Assembly (NCBI GenBank): GCA_034435955.1
Contig: DAOTWA010000018.1
Location: 50,200-114,199, forward strand
Direction: 5' to 3'
Source: DAOTWA01 sp034435955
GTDB lineage: Bacteria > Chloroflexota > Anaerolineae > Anaerolineales > Anaerolineaceae
Length of the DNA: 64,000 nt
A program made the translations under genes and the position numbers. Below are positions 44,543 through 52,532 of the stretch, in pieces (within the stretch, counting starts at the first letter, position 1; every line of letters begins with the position of its first letter). The notes beneath the pieces are model-generated. The model made no database searches and was not told where the DNA came from. It worked only from the letters and a program-made list of their open reading frames with translations.

Positions 44543-45775
44543 TTGGCAAAACTATTAAGATGGCGTAAACTTGATATTATGAAACCTATCCGACCTGCTG
44601 ACCGCATTGCTGATTTCAAACCCTACTTCTTCGCTGCGCTTGGCCAAAAGCTGGCTGAGCTGCGGGCCCGTAATGTCGATGTAATCCGCATTGACATCGG
44701 CGCTCCCGATTTACCACCAAAGGATTTTATTATCGAAGCGCTGGTGGCGAGCGTCCGCCGGCCGGACACTCACAGCTACACGCCAAATGGTGGTACTCCA
44801 GAATATCGCCAGGCCGTGGCGAATTACTACCGCCAGCGTTTCCATGTCGATCTAGACCCGGAAAAAGAGGTGCTAGGCCTGATCGGATCCAAGGAAGGGT
44901 TGTTCAATCTAAGCCAGGTGCTCCTCAACCCTGGCGATGTGGCTCTCGTACCCGATCCGGGGTATCCGGTTTACAGGGCGAGCAGCAAGATTGCAGGCGC
45001 CGAGATCTACCCGCTTCCGCTGTTGCAAGAAAACGGCTTTTTACCCGATTTGAATGCAATTCCGTCCGATATTGCTGACCGTGCGCGGATATTGTGGCTG
45101 AATTATCCCAATAACCCGACCGGAGCGATTGCCCCCCTCAACTTCTTCGAAGAGGTGGTTTCTTTCGCTCGTCATTATGGCATTGTCATAGCCCATGACG
45201 CCCCCTACGCCGACGTGTGCTTCGATGGATACCACGCCCCCAGTCTTCTGGAGATCCCTGGTGCAAAGGATGTTGCCGTAGAATTCAACTCACTCTCCAA
45301 AGCCTATAACATGGCCGGCTGGCGCGTTGGTATGGTGGTGGGTAATTCCGATGTAATCCGCTACCTGAGCACATATAAAAGTCAGATGGATTCATCGCAT
45401 TTCAAACCCATATTGGATGCCAGTGTGGCTGCCTTAACCGGTGATCAGCATTGGCTGGATGAACGCAATAAGATATACCAACACCGGCGCGATCTGGTGT
45501 TGAAGGCTGTAGAGCAGTCAGGTTTGTCCGCGCATAAACCTCCAGCATCCATATACGTCTGGGTACACCTGCCTGAAGGGGTGAGCAGCGAAGAATTTTG
45601 CGCGAATTTGCTCGAAGATACTGGAGTGAGCACCACTCCCGGTATCGTTTATGGCCAGTATGGGGAAGGATACGTACGCATCTCACTGGGTACACCAACG
45701 GATCGTTTGGAAGAAGCGATGAGGCGTTTTACCGAGTGGGTGCGGACGAAGGCAGGCATACTCCCCAAGGTGTAA
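44543..45775 (+). CDS. dapL: class I aminotransferase, LL-diaminopimelate aminotransferase-like
   Basis: 410 residues from TTG 44543 (AGGAAAG upstream); an ATG at 44579 lacks a ribosome site. PLP fold type I with NYPNNPTGAIA, HDAPYADVCF and the Schiff-base Lys in FNSLSKAYNMAGWR. The N-terminal PADRIADFKPYFFAALG and the IGSKEGLFNL segment resemble DapL, which makes LL-diaminopimelate for lysine and cell wall, though some relatives act on aspartate or alanine. Followed directly (TAA-ATG) by hflX. Confidence 0.75.
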   Translation: MAKLLRWRKLDIMKPIRPADRIADFKPYFFAALGQKLAELRARNVDVIRIDIGAPDLPPKDFIIEALVASVRRPDTHSYTPNGGTPEYRQAVANYYRQRFHVDLDPEKEVLGLIGSKEGLFNLSQVLLNPGDVALVPDPGYPVYRASSKIAGAEIYPLPLLQENGFLPDLNAIPSDIADRARILWLNYPNNPTGAIAPLNFFEEVVSFARHYGIVIAHDAPYADVCFDGYHAPSLLEIPGAKDVAVEFNSLSKAYNMAGWRVGMVVGNSDVIRYLSTYKSQMDSSHFKPILDASVAALTGDQHWLDERNKIYQHRRDLVLKAVEQSGLSAHKPPASIYVWVHLPEGVSSEEFCANLLEDTGVSTTPGIVYGQYGEGYVRISLGTPTDRLEEAMRRFTEWVRTKAGILPKV

Positions 45776-47134
45776 ATGGCAAAAAAAGAACCCGAACCAA
45801 CCGATCTCCCGCGTGAACGTGCTTTTCTTGTTGGCGTAGAGATCCATGGTCAAGAGCATCTGCTCAGCCTGGATGATTCCCTGGCTGAACTAACCTTGCT
45901 GGCTGAAACGGCAGGCCTGGAAGTCGTTGGCGAACTGACCCAGAAGATCGATCAGCCAAACCCGGAAACTTTTATTGGCTCTGGCAAAGTTGAAGAACTT
46001 AAAGCTTTGGTCGAAGAGACCCAGGCCGACGTGGTAATCTTCGATGGCGAGCTATCTCCACGCCACCAGCGCGAGCTGGAGGAAAAGCTCAATCAATCGG
46101 TGAAAGTACTGGATCGCACGGCGCTCATTCTGGACATCTTTGCCCAGCATGCCAGTACACGTGAGGGCATTTTGCAGGTCGAGCTGGCGCAGTACGAGTA
46201 CCGGTTGCCGCGGCTGACTCGTGCGTGGACCCATCTGGCCAGGCAGGCAGGCGGAGCGGCCGGCCGGACTGGCAGCGTGGGCGGAGTCGGCCTGCGCGGA
46301 CCTGGCGAGACGCAGCTCGAAGTCGACCGCCGTGAAATCCGCCGGCGTATTTCGCGGTTGAAAGAGGAGCTTGAAAAAGTCCGCGCCCACCGCATGCGTT
46401 ACCGCTCGCAACGGCGTCGCTCTCACATTCCGGTGGTCACATTGGTCGGTTATACCAACGCTGGCAAGTCCACATTGCTTAATCGGCTTACGCGAGCCGA
46501 TGTCTACGTCGCAGATCAATTGTTCGCAACCCTTGATCCAACCACGCGACGGGTAGAGCTTCCAGGCGGAAACGTCGTCCTCTTTACCGATACGGTTGGT
46601 TTCATACAAAAATTGCCGACGCAGCTCGTGGCGGCATTTCGCGCCACCCTGGAGGAAATCGCCGAGGCAGATTTACTGGCTCATGTGGTGGATGTCACCC
46701 ATCCCAATGCACAGGCTCAAGCCAGAGCCGTACACGAAACACTGCAAGAAATCGGCGCCGATCACATACCGGTCATTACCGTGTTAAATAAAATCGACCG
46801 CTTACCCGATCCAGATGCGGCCCGAAATGCATTGGCTGCCTTCCCGAATTCGGTGGCGATTTCAGCGCTGAAGGGTCAGGGAATGAATGATCTGTTGCGT
46901 CTCGTGGAAGAGGAATTGTTCGAGAAATATCAGAAAGTTACCGTACGTTTGCCTTATCGAGAAGGCCAGTTGATCTCTCTGTTTCACGATCAGGGGCAGG
47001 TGGCTTACGTGGAGCACACTCGTGACGAAGTTTTAATCCAGGGCAGCTTGCCAGGCCGATTGATGGCGCGTTTCAAACCATTTTTAAAAGCCGAAAATAC
47101 ACCAAAGGGTTCAAGCGTCAACGAAGCGGGGTAA
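45776..47134 (+). CDS. hflX: ribosome-associated GTPase HflX
   Basis: 452 residues. N-terminal HflX domain (NPETFIGSGKVEELKALV, LFDG-type VIFDGELSPRHQRELE, DRTALILDIFAQHASTREG), Gly-rich GPGETQLEVDRR, then a GTPase domain with GYTNAGKSTLLNRL, DTVGFIQKLPTQLVAAF and NKID. It rescues stalled or heat-damaged ribosomes in known bacteria. ATG immediately follows the dapL stop codon. Confidence 0.95.
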   Translation: MAKKEPEPTDLPRERAFLVGVEIHGQEHLLSLDDSLAELTLLAETAGLEVVGELTQKIDQPNPETFIGSGKVEELKALVEETQADVVIFDGELSPRHQRELEEKLNQSVKVLDRTALILDIFAQHASTREGILQVELAQYEYRLPRLTRAWTHLARQAGGAAGRTGSVGGVGLRGPGETQLEVDRREIRRRISRLKEELEKVRAHRMRYRSQRRRSHIPVVTLVGYTNAGKSTLLNRLTRADVYVADQLFATLDPTTRRVELPGGNVVLFTDTVGFIQKLPTQLVAAFRATLEEIAEADLLAHVVDVTHPNAQAQARAVHETLQEIGADHIPVITVLNKIDRLPDPDAARNALAAFPNSVAISALKGQGMNDLLRLVEEELFEKYQKVTVRLPYREGQLISLFHDQGQVAYVEHTRDEVLIQGSLPGRLMARFKPFLKAENTPKGSSVNEAG

Positions 47135-47135
47135 C

Positions 47136-47161
47136 AAAAAGGCCGCTTTCGTCTGGCGGCC
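47136..47161 (-). terminator. intrinsic terminator of rpmF
   Basis: Stem GGCCGC / GCGGCC with a nine-base loop, followed on the minus strand by TTTTT. It lies between convergent hflX and rpmF; on the plus strand the T-run is poor. Confidence 0.8.
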
Positions 47162-47184
47162 GATTTGTTCATTTCGACGATGGG

Positions 47185-47382
47185 TTACTTCTTTTTCTCT
47201 TCTTTTTCGATTTCAATGACTTCCCGACCTTGATAATAACCACAATTGGGGCAAACGCTGTGTGGTCTGCGCATTTCTCCACAGTTGCTGCATACTACCA
47301 GATTTGCGGAATGAAGCGCATCGTGCGCCCTGCGGCGATCACGTCTGCCGCGTGATAGTTTACGTTTTGGAAGTGGAACCAT
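47185..47382 (-). CDS. rpmF: 50S ribosomal protein L32
   Basis: 65 residues. PLPKRKLSRGRRDRRRAHDAL start, and a zinc ribbon (CSNC ... CPNCGYYQGREVI). AGGAG lies six bases before ATG. Stands alone here, not beside plsX. The acidic/basic tail EIEKEEKKK is longer than in some bacteria. Confidence 0.96.
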   Translation of the reverse strand: MVPLPKRKLSRGRRDRRRAHDALHSANLVVCSNCGEMRRPHSVCPNCGYYQGREVIEIEKEEKKK

Positions 47383-47453
47383 TGCGGACTCCTGTCTGAT
47401 CTATTTGAGCTCAATAAATTCTCGCGTGCTATTAATTCCGAATTAGCTGCCGG

Positions 47454-47482
47454 ATTATACATTCAACCATTTCGCGCGTCAA
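47454..47482 (-). promoter_or_regulatory. sigma-70 promoter of rpmF
   Basis: TTGACG (47482-47477), 17-base spacer, TATAAT (47459-47454). Predicted start near 47447, giving a leader of about 65 bases. Confidence 0.85.
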
Positions 47483-47536
47483 GAAATGCGCGTCCGGTCA
47501 CATTACCATTCGACCTGACAGGAAAAAGGCAGCGCC

Positions 47537-48337
47537 TCAACTCACTTCTACCGACCCGACGCCGGCTTCAATGAAAAGGTCTACCGAATTGATCGCCGAG
47601 ACGAAATCAGGCGTTTCATAACCGCCATCCGTATGGGTGAAACGGCTTTTATCCACCCGTAGTTCGGATAAACCGGTTTGAGCATGGATGCGCGCTGCGA
47701 CGCCAGGTGGCACCTGCACGCGTATTGCGGCCGCGCCGCAATGGAGACTCGCACGCATCCTTCCGGCATTCTCAGGCAATGTCAGGCGAGTATCACTTGC
47801 GCCGGTCTGTATGCGCAAGTCGGTCACCTTTAATTTTGAGAGATCAATCTGGGATTCGCTGGCGCCTGTCTCGAGATTCAAAGTGAGAGGAATTTCTTCT
47901 GTCAGTGTGAGATACCAAGTAAAGCCTGTTCGTGGGCCTATGAACCATGGAAAGTCGAAAAAACGTTGGGTTGGCGGGCTCAAACGAAGGCGCACATTGG
48001 AGCCCTCTTCGCGTAAGTCTCGAACTACGCCCCCCATAAATGAACCGGACGCCAAAGTGCCCGCTGGCGCTCCGCCGCTGATCGTTAGCCGGCCAGCGCC
48101 ATGCCTGATGACCACATCCGCTGTCTTGGAAGAACCCAGCGGAATGGAGAGTTGCTCGGCGGAGTAGACCTCTCTGCGCATGGTGGTACCAATAAGAAAC
48201 CAGGCACCCAATAAAATGAGAAAAATCGGCCAGACCAGATTCCAGACATTTACCGCCAGCAGGCCCATATTTTGTAACAAGAATAAGCCGCCGACAATCA
48301 GGAGCACAATTCCCCAAAACATGCTGTTCCTGCTCAT
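47537..48337 (-). CDS. LiaF-like membrane protein with beta-sheet C-terminal domain
   Basis: 266 residues from ATG 48337. Two N-terminal helices (MFWGIVLLIVGGLFLLQNMGL; LVWPIFLILLGAWFLIG) of the LiaI/LiaF (DUF5668-like) type, then a repetitive beta domain (LNLETGASESQIDLSKLKV, LRIQTGASDTRLTLPE) as in LiaF/DUF4097 proteins. In Firmicutes LiaF restrains an envelope-stress kinase; no such kinase is adjacent. Follows its partner gene by 32 bases. Confidence 0.75.
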   Translation of the reverse strand: MSRNSMFWGIVLLIVGGLFLLQNMGLLAVNVWNLVWPIFLILLGAWFLIGTTMRREVYSAEQLSIPLGSSKTADVVIRHGAGRLTISGGAPAGTLASGSFMGGVVRDLREEGSNVRLRLSPPTQRFFDFPWFIGPRTGFTWYLTLTEEIPLTLNLETGASESQIDLSKLKVTDLRIQTGASDTRLTLPENAGRMRASLHCGAAAIRVQVPPGVAARIHAQTGLSELRVDKSRFTHTDGGYETPDFVSAINSVDLFIEAGVGSVEVS

Positions 48338-48369
48338 GAGATCCTCTCTCTGTGTATAACCTGCGATTA

Positions 48370-48879
48370 TCACCTTGGGATGAGAGCCCGCACCAACAGG
48401 ATCACACCGGCGGCGATCAGCAATAATGGCCACCAAGCCCCCCAACTTTCAAGAGCGCCGAACAGTGCCGCGAAGATCAAGAATAGAACCATACTTCCCA
48501 GGATGGCCTCAAACCCACGGCGCAACGGCTGGCCTGTGCGCTCTCCGAGTAACCCCGCAAGCACAGTTCCCACACCGCCGAAGCCCGGGATCAGAGTCCA
48601 AACATAGGCCCAGGATGCCCAATTGCCGGTCATGTCTTGCCAGTAAAGCAAGCTTCCGATTCCGCTCACAATGCAGGCAGGTATCGCCATAGACGGTGTG
48701 CCGGTCAATAGGCCGATGATCAATAAGATCACACCCGCTGCGATAATGAATAGGGGCCAGGTGTACGCCTGAGGCCACCAGGCGGCAAAATCTGGTATCC
48801 ATTGCGTCATCAGGAACCAAACGCCCAGCAATATGAGTATGACCCCTAATGTCAGCCGATTGCGTGATTTTGTCTCCAT
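48370..48879 (-). CDS. LiaI-like multi-helix membrane protein
   Basis: 169 residues from ATG 48879 (GGAGG eight bases upstream; the GTG nine bases earlier is less likely). About five hydrophobic helices. Two copies of the motif WWP.......AAGVILL (AWWPQAYTWPLFIIAAGVIL, AWWPLLLIAAGVILLV), typical of LiaI/DUF5668-like repeats. Probably works with the LiaF-like protein in the envelope. Confidence 0.7.
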   Translation of the reverse strand: METKSRNRLTLGVILILLGVWFLMTQWIPDFAAWWPQAYTWPLFIIAAGVILLIIGLLTGTPSMAIPACIVSGIGSLLYWQDMTGNWASWAYVWTLIPGFGGVGTVLAGLLGERTGQPLRRGFEAILGSMVLFLIFAALFGALESWGAWWPLLLIAAGVILLVRALIPR

Positions 48880-49095
48880 TTTACACACCTCCCTGTGTCT
48901 CTATATAAAATATACGTGATAACAGCCAGTAAGTTGCGCCATAACCACGCCTGGAGCCGTGTAAATTGCCCCCCCAAAGACCCTCGAAGTAGGAAAGTTA
49001 TATTCTATTTATGTGAAAAGGCTTAATGATTGAGAATTGTTTATTGCTGTCAACATACCAATAAGAGATGCCGTGAGATATTGCGCGTAGTCGGT

Positions 49096-50361
49096 TTATA
49101 CAACTTCCTCTACCACATCGTAACTCTTAACCACCGGATCCCTTACCCAATGCAATATTACAACAGTCACCACTCCAATCGCAGCAGCAACAATAAATGT
49201 GCTTTCAAATCCCCACTGATCTGCAAGCCAGCCTCCCAGCAGGGGAGCTACAATGGTGCCTGGCACGACCAACGTGTTCGCCAATCCGACATACGTGGGC
49301 CGCTCGTTTTCCGAGCCAAATTCGAGAGTGAGGGCAAGACCGATTGTCCAGTAAGCCGTATTGGCTATACCCGCGAGAATGACCACTGGCAAAAACCAAA
49401 TAAAGCTTTTCGCCAGCCAGGCAAAAATAGCTGACATGACGATGGCAATAGCGCCAACCTCGAGAACTGACTTGCGGCTCCAGAGATCGGCCATCCGCCC
49501 TAATATAGGGTTGGCTATTACTTGAGAGAGCATCAATATGCTGGTCAACACGCCCGCATCAGCTTCGCTCATGCCCAATTTTTTTACAGCGTATACCATA
49601 TAAAACGCCAGACCCATAAAGGAAAACTGCGTCAGCAGGCGTGAAACCAGAAACAAACGAAAGTTCGCATCGGCGCGTAGGATCGCCTTTGCCTGCTCAT
49701 ATAAGGGCACCTGATATGCCGTAAGCTCTTCATGAGGGCGTTTCTCCTCGCGGGTTTGCATGAGACAGACAAAGGAAATTATCATCATAACGAATGCCGC
49801 CAGGAAGCACAGGGCAAATCCTGAAGATGTGGTCCAACGCTCTAATATCAATCCGGCCGCAATGGCGCCCAGACTTGCCAGCAGGTTTGCGGCCCCAGAT
49901 TGAAGACCGAAAAATGTCGCCCGTACATTTGCCGGGATGACCTTTGCAATCATGTTCTGCCAAGGATTGGCGGTGATTCCTGCGCCCAATCCCTGCCAAA
50001 CCAGTAAGAAAAAAGTGAGTGCCAATCCCAGTTTTGCTCCAATACTTGGCAACAACCATGCGACGATTGCAAGTCCAAGGTACGGTAGTCGCTCTTGAGT
50101 GGTGGCAATCAAAACAGCCGGCTTAAACCGCGCCATTCGAGAAATTTTCTGTGCAATCCATAATTGAGGAAGTTGCCATCCCATGGTGTGAATGGCGGGG
50201 ACAAGGCCGATTAACACAGCCGAATCGGTCAGATTACTGACAAACAATGGAAGAACAGTCGAAAATGAGGCGAAACCGAATCCGAAACCGAAAAAGCCGC
50301 CATCCAATACATTGTAGATGGTGTTGTGCAATAAATCCGTCCCTCTGGATAGTAGCTTCAT
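49096..50361 (-). CDS. MFS transporter
   Basis: 421 residues, about 12 transmembrane helices. The loop between helices 2 and 3 is reduced, and GRMADLWSRKSVLEVG in the second half is the MFS loop-8 type motif. AAAAGGG lies seven bases before ATG. Similar to drug/sugar efflux-type permeases; substrate unknown. Followed by about 200 bases of non-coding DNA. Confidence 0.85.
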   Translation of the reverse strand: MKLLSRGTDLLHNTIYNVLDGGFFGFGFGFASFSTVLPLFVSNLTDSAVLIGLVPAIHTMGWQLPQLWIAQKISRMARFKPAVLIATTQERLPYLGLAIVAWLLPSIGAKLGLALTFFLLVWQGLGAGITANPWQNMIAKVIPANVRATFFGLQSGAANLLASLGAIAAGLILERWTTSSGFALCFLAAFVMMIISFVCLMQTREEKRPHEELTAYQVPLYEQAKAILRADANFRLFLVSRLLTQFSFMGLAFYMVYAVKKLGMSEADAGVLTSILMLSQVIANPILGRMADLWSRKSVLEVGAIAIVMSAIFAWLAKSFIWFLPVVILAGIANTAYWTIGLALTLEFGSENERPTYVGLANTLVVPGTIVAPLLGGWLADQWGFESTFIVAAAIGVVTVVILHWVRDPVVKSYDVVEEVV

Positions 50362-50429
50362 GAGCTAGCCCTTTTGAGATGGGAAAAGGGGGTAAATTTG
50401 TACGGAGGGCTTTTAATGCATTATTGGTT

Positions 50430-50459
50430 AACGACCCCGGTTATTTCACCGGGGTCGTT
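50430..50459. terminator. hairpin after the moeA-VKOR-small protein unit
   Basis: Perfect 11-base stem AACGACCCCGG / CCGGGGTCGTT with loop TTATTTCA, 21 bases after the stop codon at 50481. Weak T-run on either strand. Confidence 0.6.
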
Positions 50460-50480
50460 GAATGCACGGAAGAAACATAT

Positions 50481-50714
50481 TTATTCTTCGTCTTCGTCGT
50501 CTAACCAGAGGTCTTCTTCCTCTTCCTCATCTCCCTCGGTCTCTTCCCACTCCTCCAATTCATCCTCTTCCACCCAATCGCCTTCCTCGTTGGCCTCTGT
50601 ATTGGGCGAATACGTCATACAACCCGCATCTGGATCAATTTCCACCGCAGCAGCCGTGCAATAGCCTTCGTCGAGAAAAACACAGTCCAGATAATGACAG
50701 CGAATACGGGCCAT
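50481..50714 (-). CDS. small Cys-containing protein with acidic tail (DUF1540-like)
   Basis: 77 residues. Cys6, Cys11, Cys19 and Cys32 (RCHYLDCVFLDEGYC ... DAGC) resemble the DUF1540-type metal-binding pattern. Residues 42-77 are almost all Glu/Asp with Trp. It ends the moeA-VKOR unit, 17 bases after VKOR. Function unknown. Confidence 0.7.
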   Translation of the reverse strand: MARIRCHYLDCVFLDEGYCTAAAVEIDPDAGCMTYSPNTEANEEGDWVEEDELEEWEETEGDEEEEEDLWLDDEDEE

Positions 50715-50731
50715 AAGATGGATCCTCCTGC

Positions 50732-51178
50732 CTAGGTTTTCAAATTCTGCCGGTTAAGGAATAACCTTACAACCGCCAGGATGAAGATAGCCGTCATCGC
50801 TACCGCTGAAAGTATGCAAAATGGGCAAATGGCCTTGATGACCATTAATTCCAGGTAGGTCAGGTACAGCGAATACAAGAAACCTGCCAGACCAATCCCA
50901 AAAATCAACGTGCTGGAATTTTCTGCGCTGATGGCCTTTCGCACCTCTAAAAGGACCAGCACCAGCAGGATCAGATAGGCTAGGGCGCCCAGCAAGGCGA
51001 TAGGAATCCCGCCAATTTCAGCATATCGACTGGTATTAACTGCCTCACAATTCCCGATCCCGACCAGGCAAGATGCCTCGTTATGGGTGAATTTGATCCA
51101 GGTGAGATAAACTGAATCAACCAGACCGATTACCGCTGCTACAACCACCCCAAAACGAGCCTTTTGATCCAACGCCAT
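50732..51178 (-). CDS. vitamin K epoxide reductase-family protein
   Basis: 148 residues, four or five transmembrane helices. Both redox Cys pairs are present: CLVGIGNCEAVNTS and the CPFC active site near residue 117. Bacterial VKOR reoxidises DsbA-like thiol oxidases using quinone. No thioredoxin-fold domain is fused and no dsbA is adjacent, so the partner is elsewhere. It lies between moeA and the small Cys protein. Confidence 0.9.
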   Translation of the reverse strand: MALDQKARFGVVVAAVIGLVDSVYLTWIKFTHNEASCLVGIGNCEAVNTSRYAEIGGIPIALLGALAYLILLVLVLLEVRKAISAENSSTLIFGIGLAGFLYSLYLTYLELMVIKAICPFCILSAVAMTAIFILAVVRLFLNRQNLKT

Positions 51179-51197
51179 CCTTTCACTATTCCTGCTT

Positions 51198-52442
51198 TTA
51201 ATATTCGAGGGGCCAGGCTTGTACTTCGCTTCCGGCAGGGAGCGATTTTACACCCGATGGGATAATCAGTAAAGCATTTGCCTGAACAAGAGAAAATAAA
51301 TTACCAGAACCCTGGTGGCCGGTCAATTTGGCAGTAATACGCCCCTCGCGTTGGGTTAGGATGGCACGTAAGTAACTTTCCCGCCCGTCCGATTCGATCG
51401 CCTCTTCAAGAATGACCGGAATTGTCCACCTCTGCAATGAAGTCGCGCCGGACATTTTGAGTAGAACAGGCCTGACGAAGACTTCGAATGTTACAAATGA
51501 AGAGACAGGATTGCCTGGCAAGCCCAAAATGGGTAGATTGCGATAATATCCAAAAATCAGCGGCTTACCCGGACGCATATTTACACGCCAGAATTCCAAA
51601 CTGCCGTTTTTCTCAACCACCGCACGCACATAATCATGAGCGCCTACACTCACGCCCGCCGAAGAAACGATCAGGTCGACTCCCCGATGCACCGCTTCAT
51701 CCAGACGACTTTGGATCAAGGCGAATTCATCCCGCGTAGTCCCCAAGGATTCTACCTGGCCTCCATAATACTGGATCAAGGCGCCCAGGGAATACGAGTT
51801 GGACTCGCGGATTTTTCCCGGCAGCAACTCTTCCTCCGAAGACACCAGCTCATCCCCCGTGGATAGGAGGGCAATGCGCGGCTGGCGGAAGAGTTGCACC
51901 CGGCTGATTCCCAACATCGCTAAAATACCGATATCCTGAGGTCGCAACCGCCGGCCTTTCTCTAATACCAACTGGCCTACATGAACATCCTGGCCCGGCA
52001 AACGGACGAATTCACCGGCGGTGACGGCGCGCTTTACTTGAATATTGGATGGCAGCGGACTATCGCTGGATAGATTGGCGGCGTTTGTTTCTTCCACGGG
52101 GATAACAGCGTCCGCTCCTTCAGGAAGCGGTGCGCCCGTCATAATCCGGGCACATTGACCATGCATGATCGTAAACGATGGCACTGATCCAGCGGGTATG
52201 TCTCCGATCACTTCCAGCGTTGCCGGATTTTCTGCGGATGACCCTCTTACATCCGCAGAACGGAGGGCGAAGCCATCCATAGAGGAATTGGGGAAAGGCG
52301 GTAGATCGATCGGCGAATTAATGTCCGTCGCCAGAATTCGCCCCAGGCATGCATTGTTTAACGGCACTTGCGTCGTATCTACCGGGCCGAAGTGAGCCAG
52401 GAGACGTTTCTTCGCTTCCTCTACAGCGAGGAGTTCAGCCAA
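51198..52442 (-). CDS. moeA: molybdopterin molybdenumtransferase MoeA
   Basis: 414 residues. MoeA inserts molybdate into adenylated molybdopterin. Seen: LPPFPNSSMDGFALRSAD, MTGAPLPEGADAVIPVE, LLSTGDELV, SSAGVSVGAHDYVR, and LPGNPVSSFVTFEVFVRP. The start is TTG 52442 with GGGAG nine bases upstream. It complements the moaC-moaDE genes at 18 kb in the same cofactor pathway. Confidence 0.95.
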   Translation of the reverse strand: MAELLAVEEAKKRLLAHFGPVDTTQVPLNNACLGRILATDINSPIDLPPFPNSSMDGFALRSADVRGSSAENPATLEVIGDIPAGSVPSFTIMHGQCARIMTGAPLPEGADAVIPVEETNAANLSSDSPLPSNIQVKRAVTAGEFVRLPGQDVHVGQLVLEKGRRLRPQDIGILAMLGISRVQLFRQPRIALLSTGDELVSSEEELLPGKIRESNSYSLGALIQYYGGQVESLGTTRDEFALIQSRLDEAVHRGVDLIVSSAGVSVGAHDYVRAVVEKNGSLEFWRVNMRPGKPLIFGYYRNLPILGLPGNPVSSFVTFEVFVRPVLLKMSGATSLQRWTIPVILEEAIESDGRESYLRAILTQREGRITAKLTGHQGSGNLFSLVQANALLIIPSGVKSLPAGSEVQAWPLEY

Positions 52443-52519
52443 AGTCTGCTGCTCCCGATGCGATCGTTCGATGCATGAAGGCCTAATCCCATTCGTTTAC
52501 GATCCCGCAAAGAGGCGCT

Positions 52520-52528
52520 ATTATACCA
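52520..52528 (-). promoter_or_regulatory. extended -10 promoter candidate of moeA
   Basis: TGG-TATAAT just after the rel stop codon, about 80 bases before the moeA start. The -35 region is poor, as expected for an extended -10 element. Confidence 0.55.
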
Positions 52529-52532
52529 TTTT

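Noticed and set aside
50481..50610. CTTCCTCTTCC tracts as a regulatory repeat
   Set aside because: They are simply the codons of the Glu/Asp-rich tail of the small protein.
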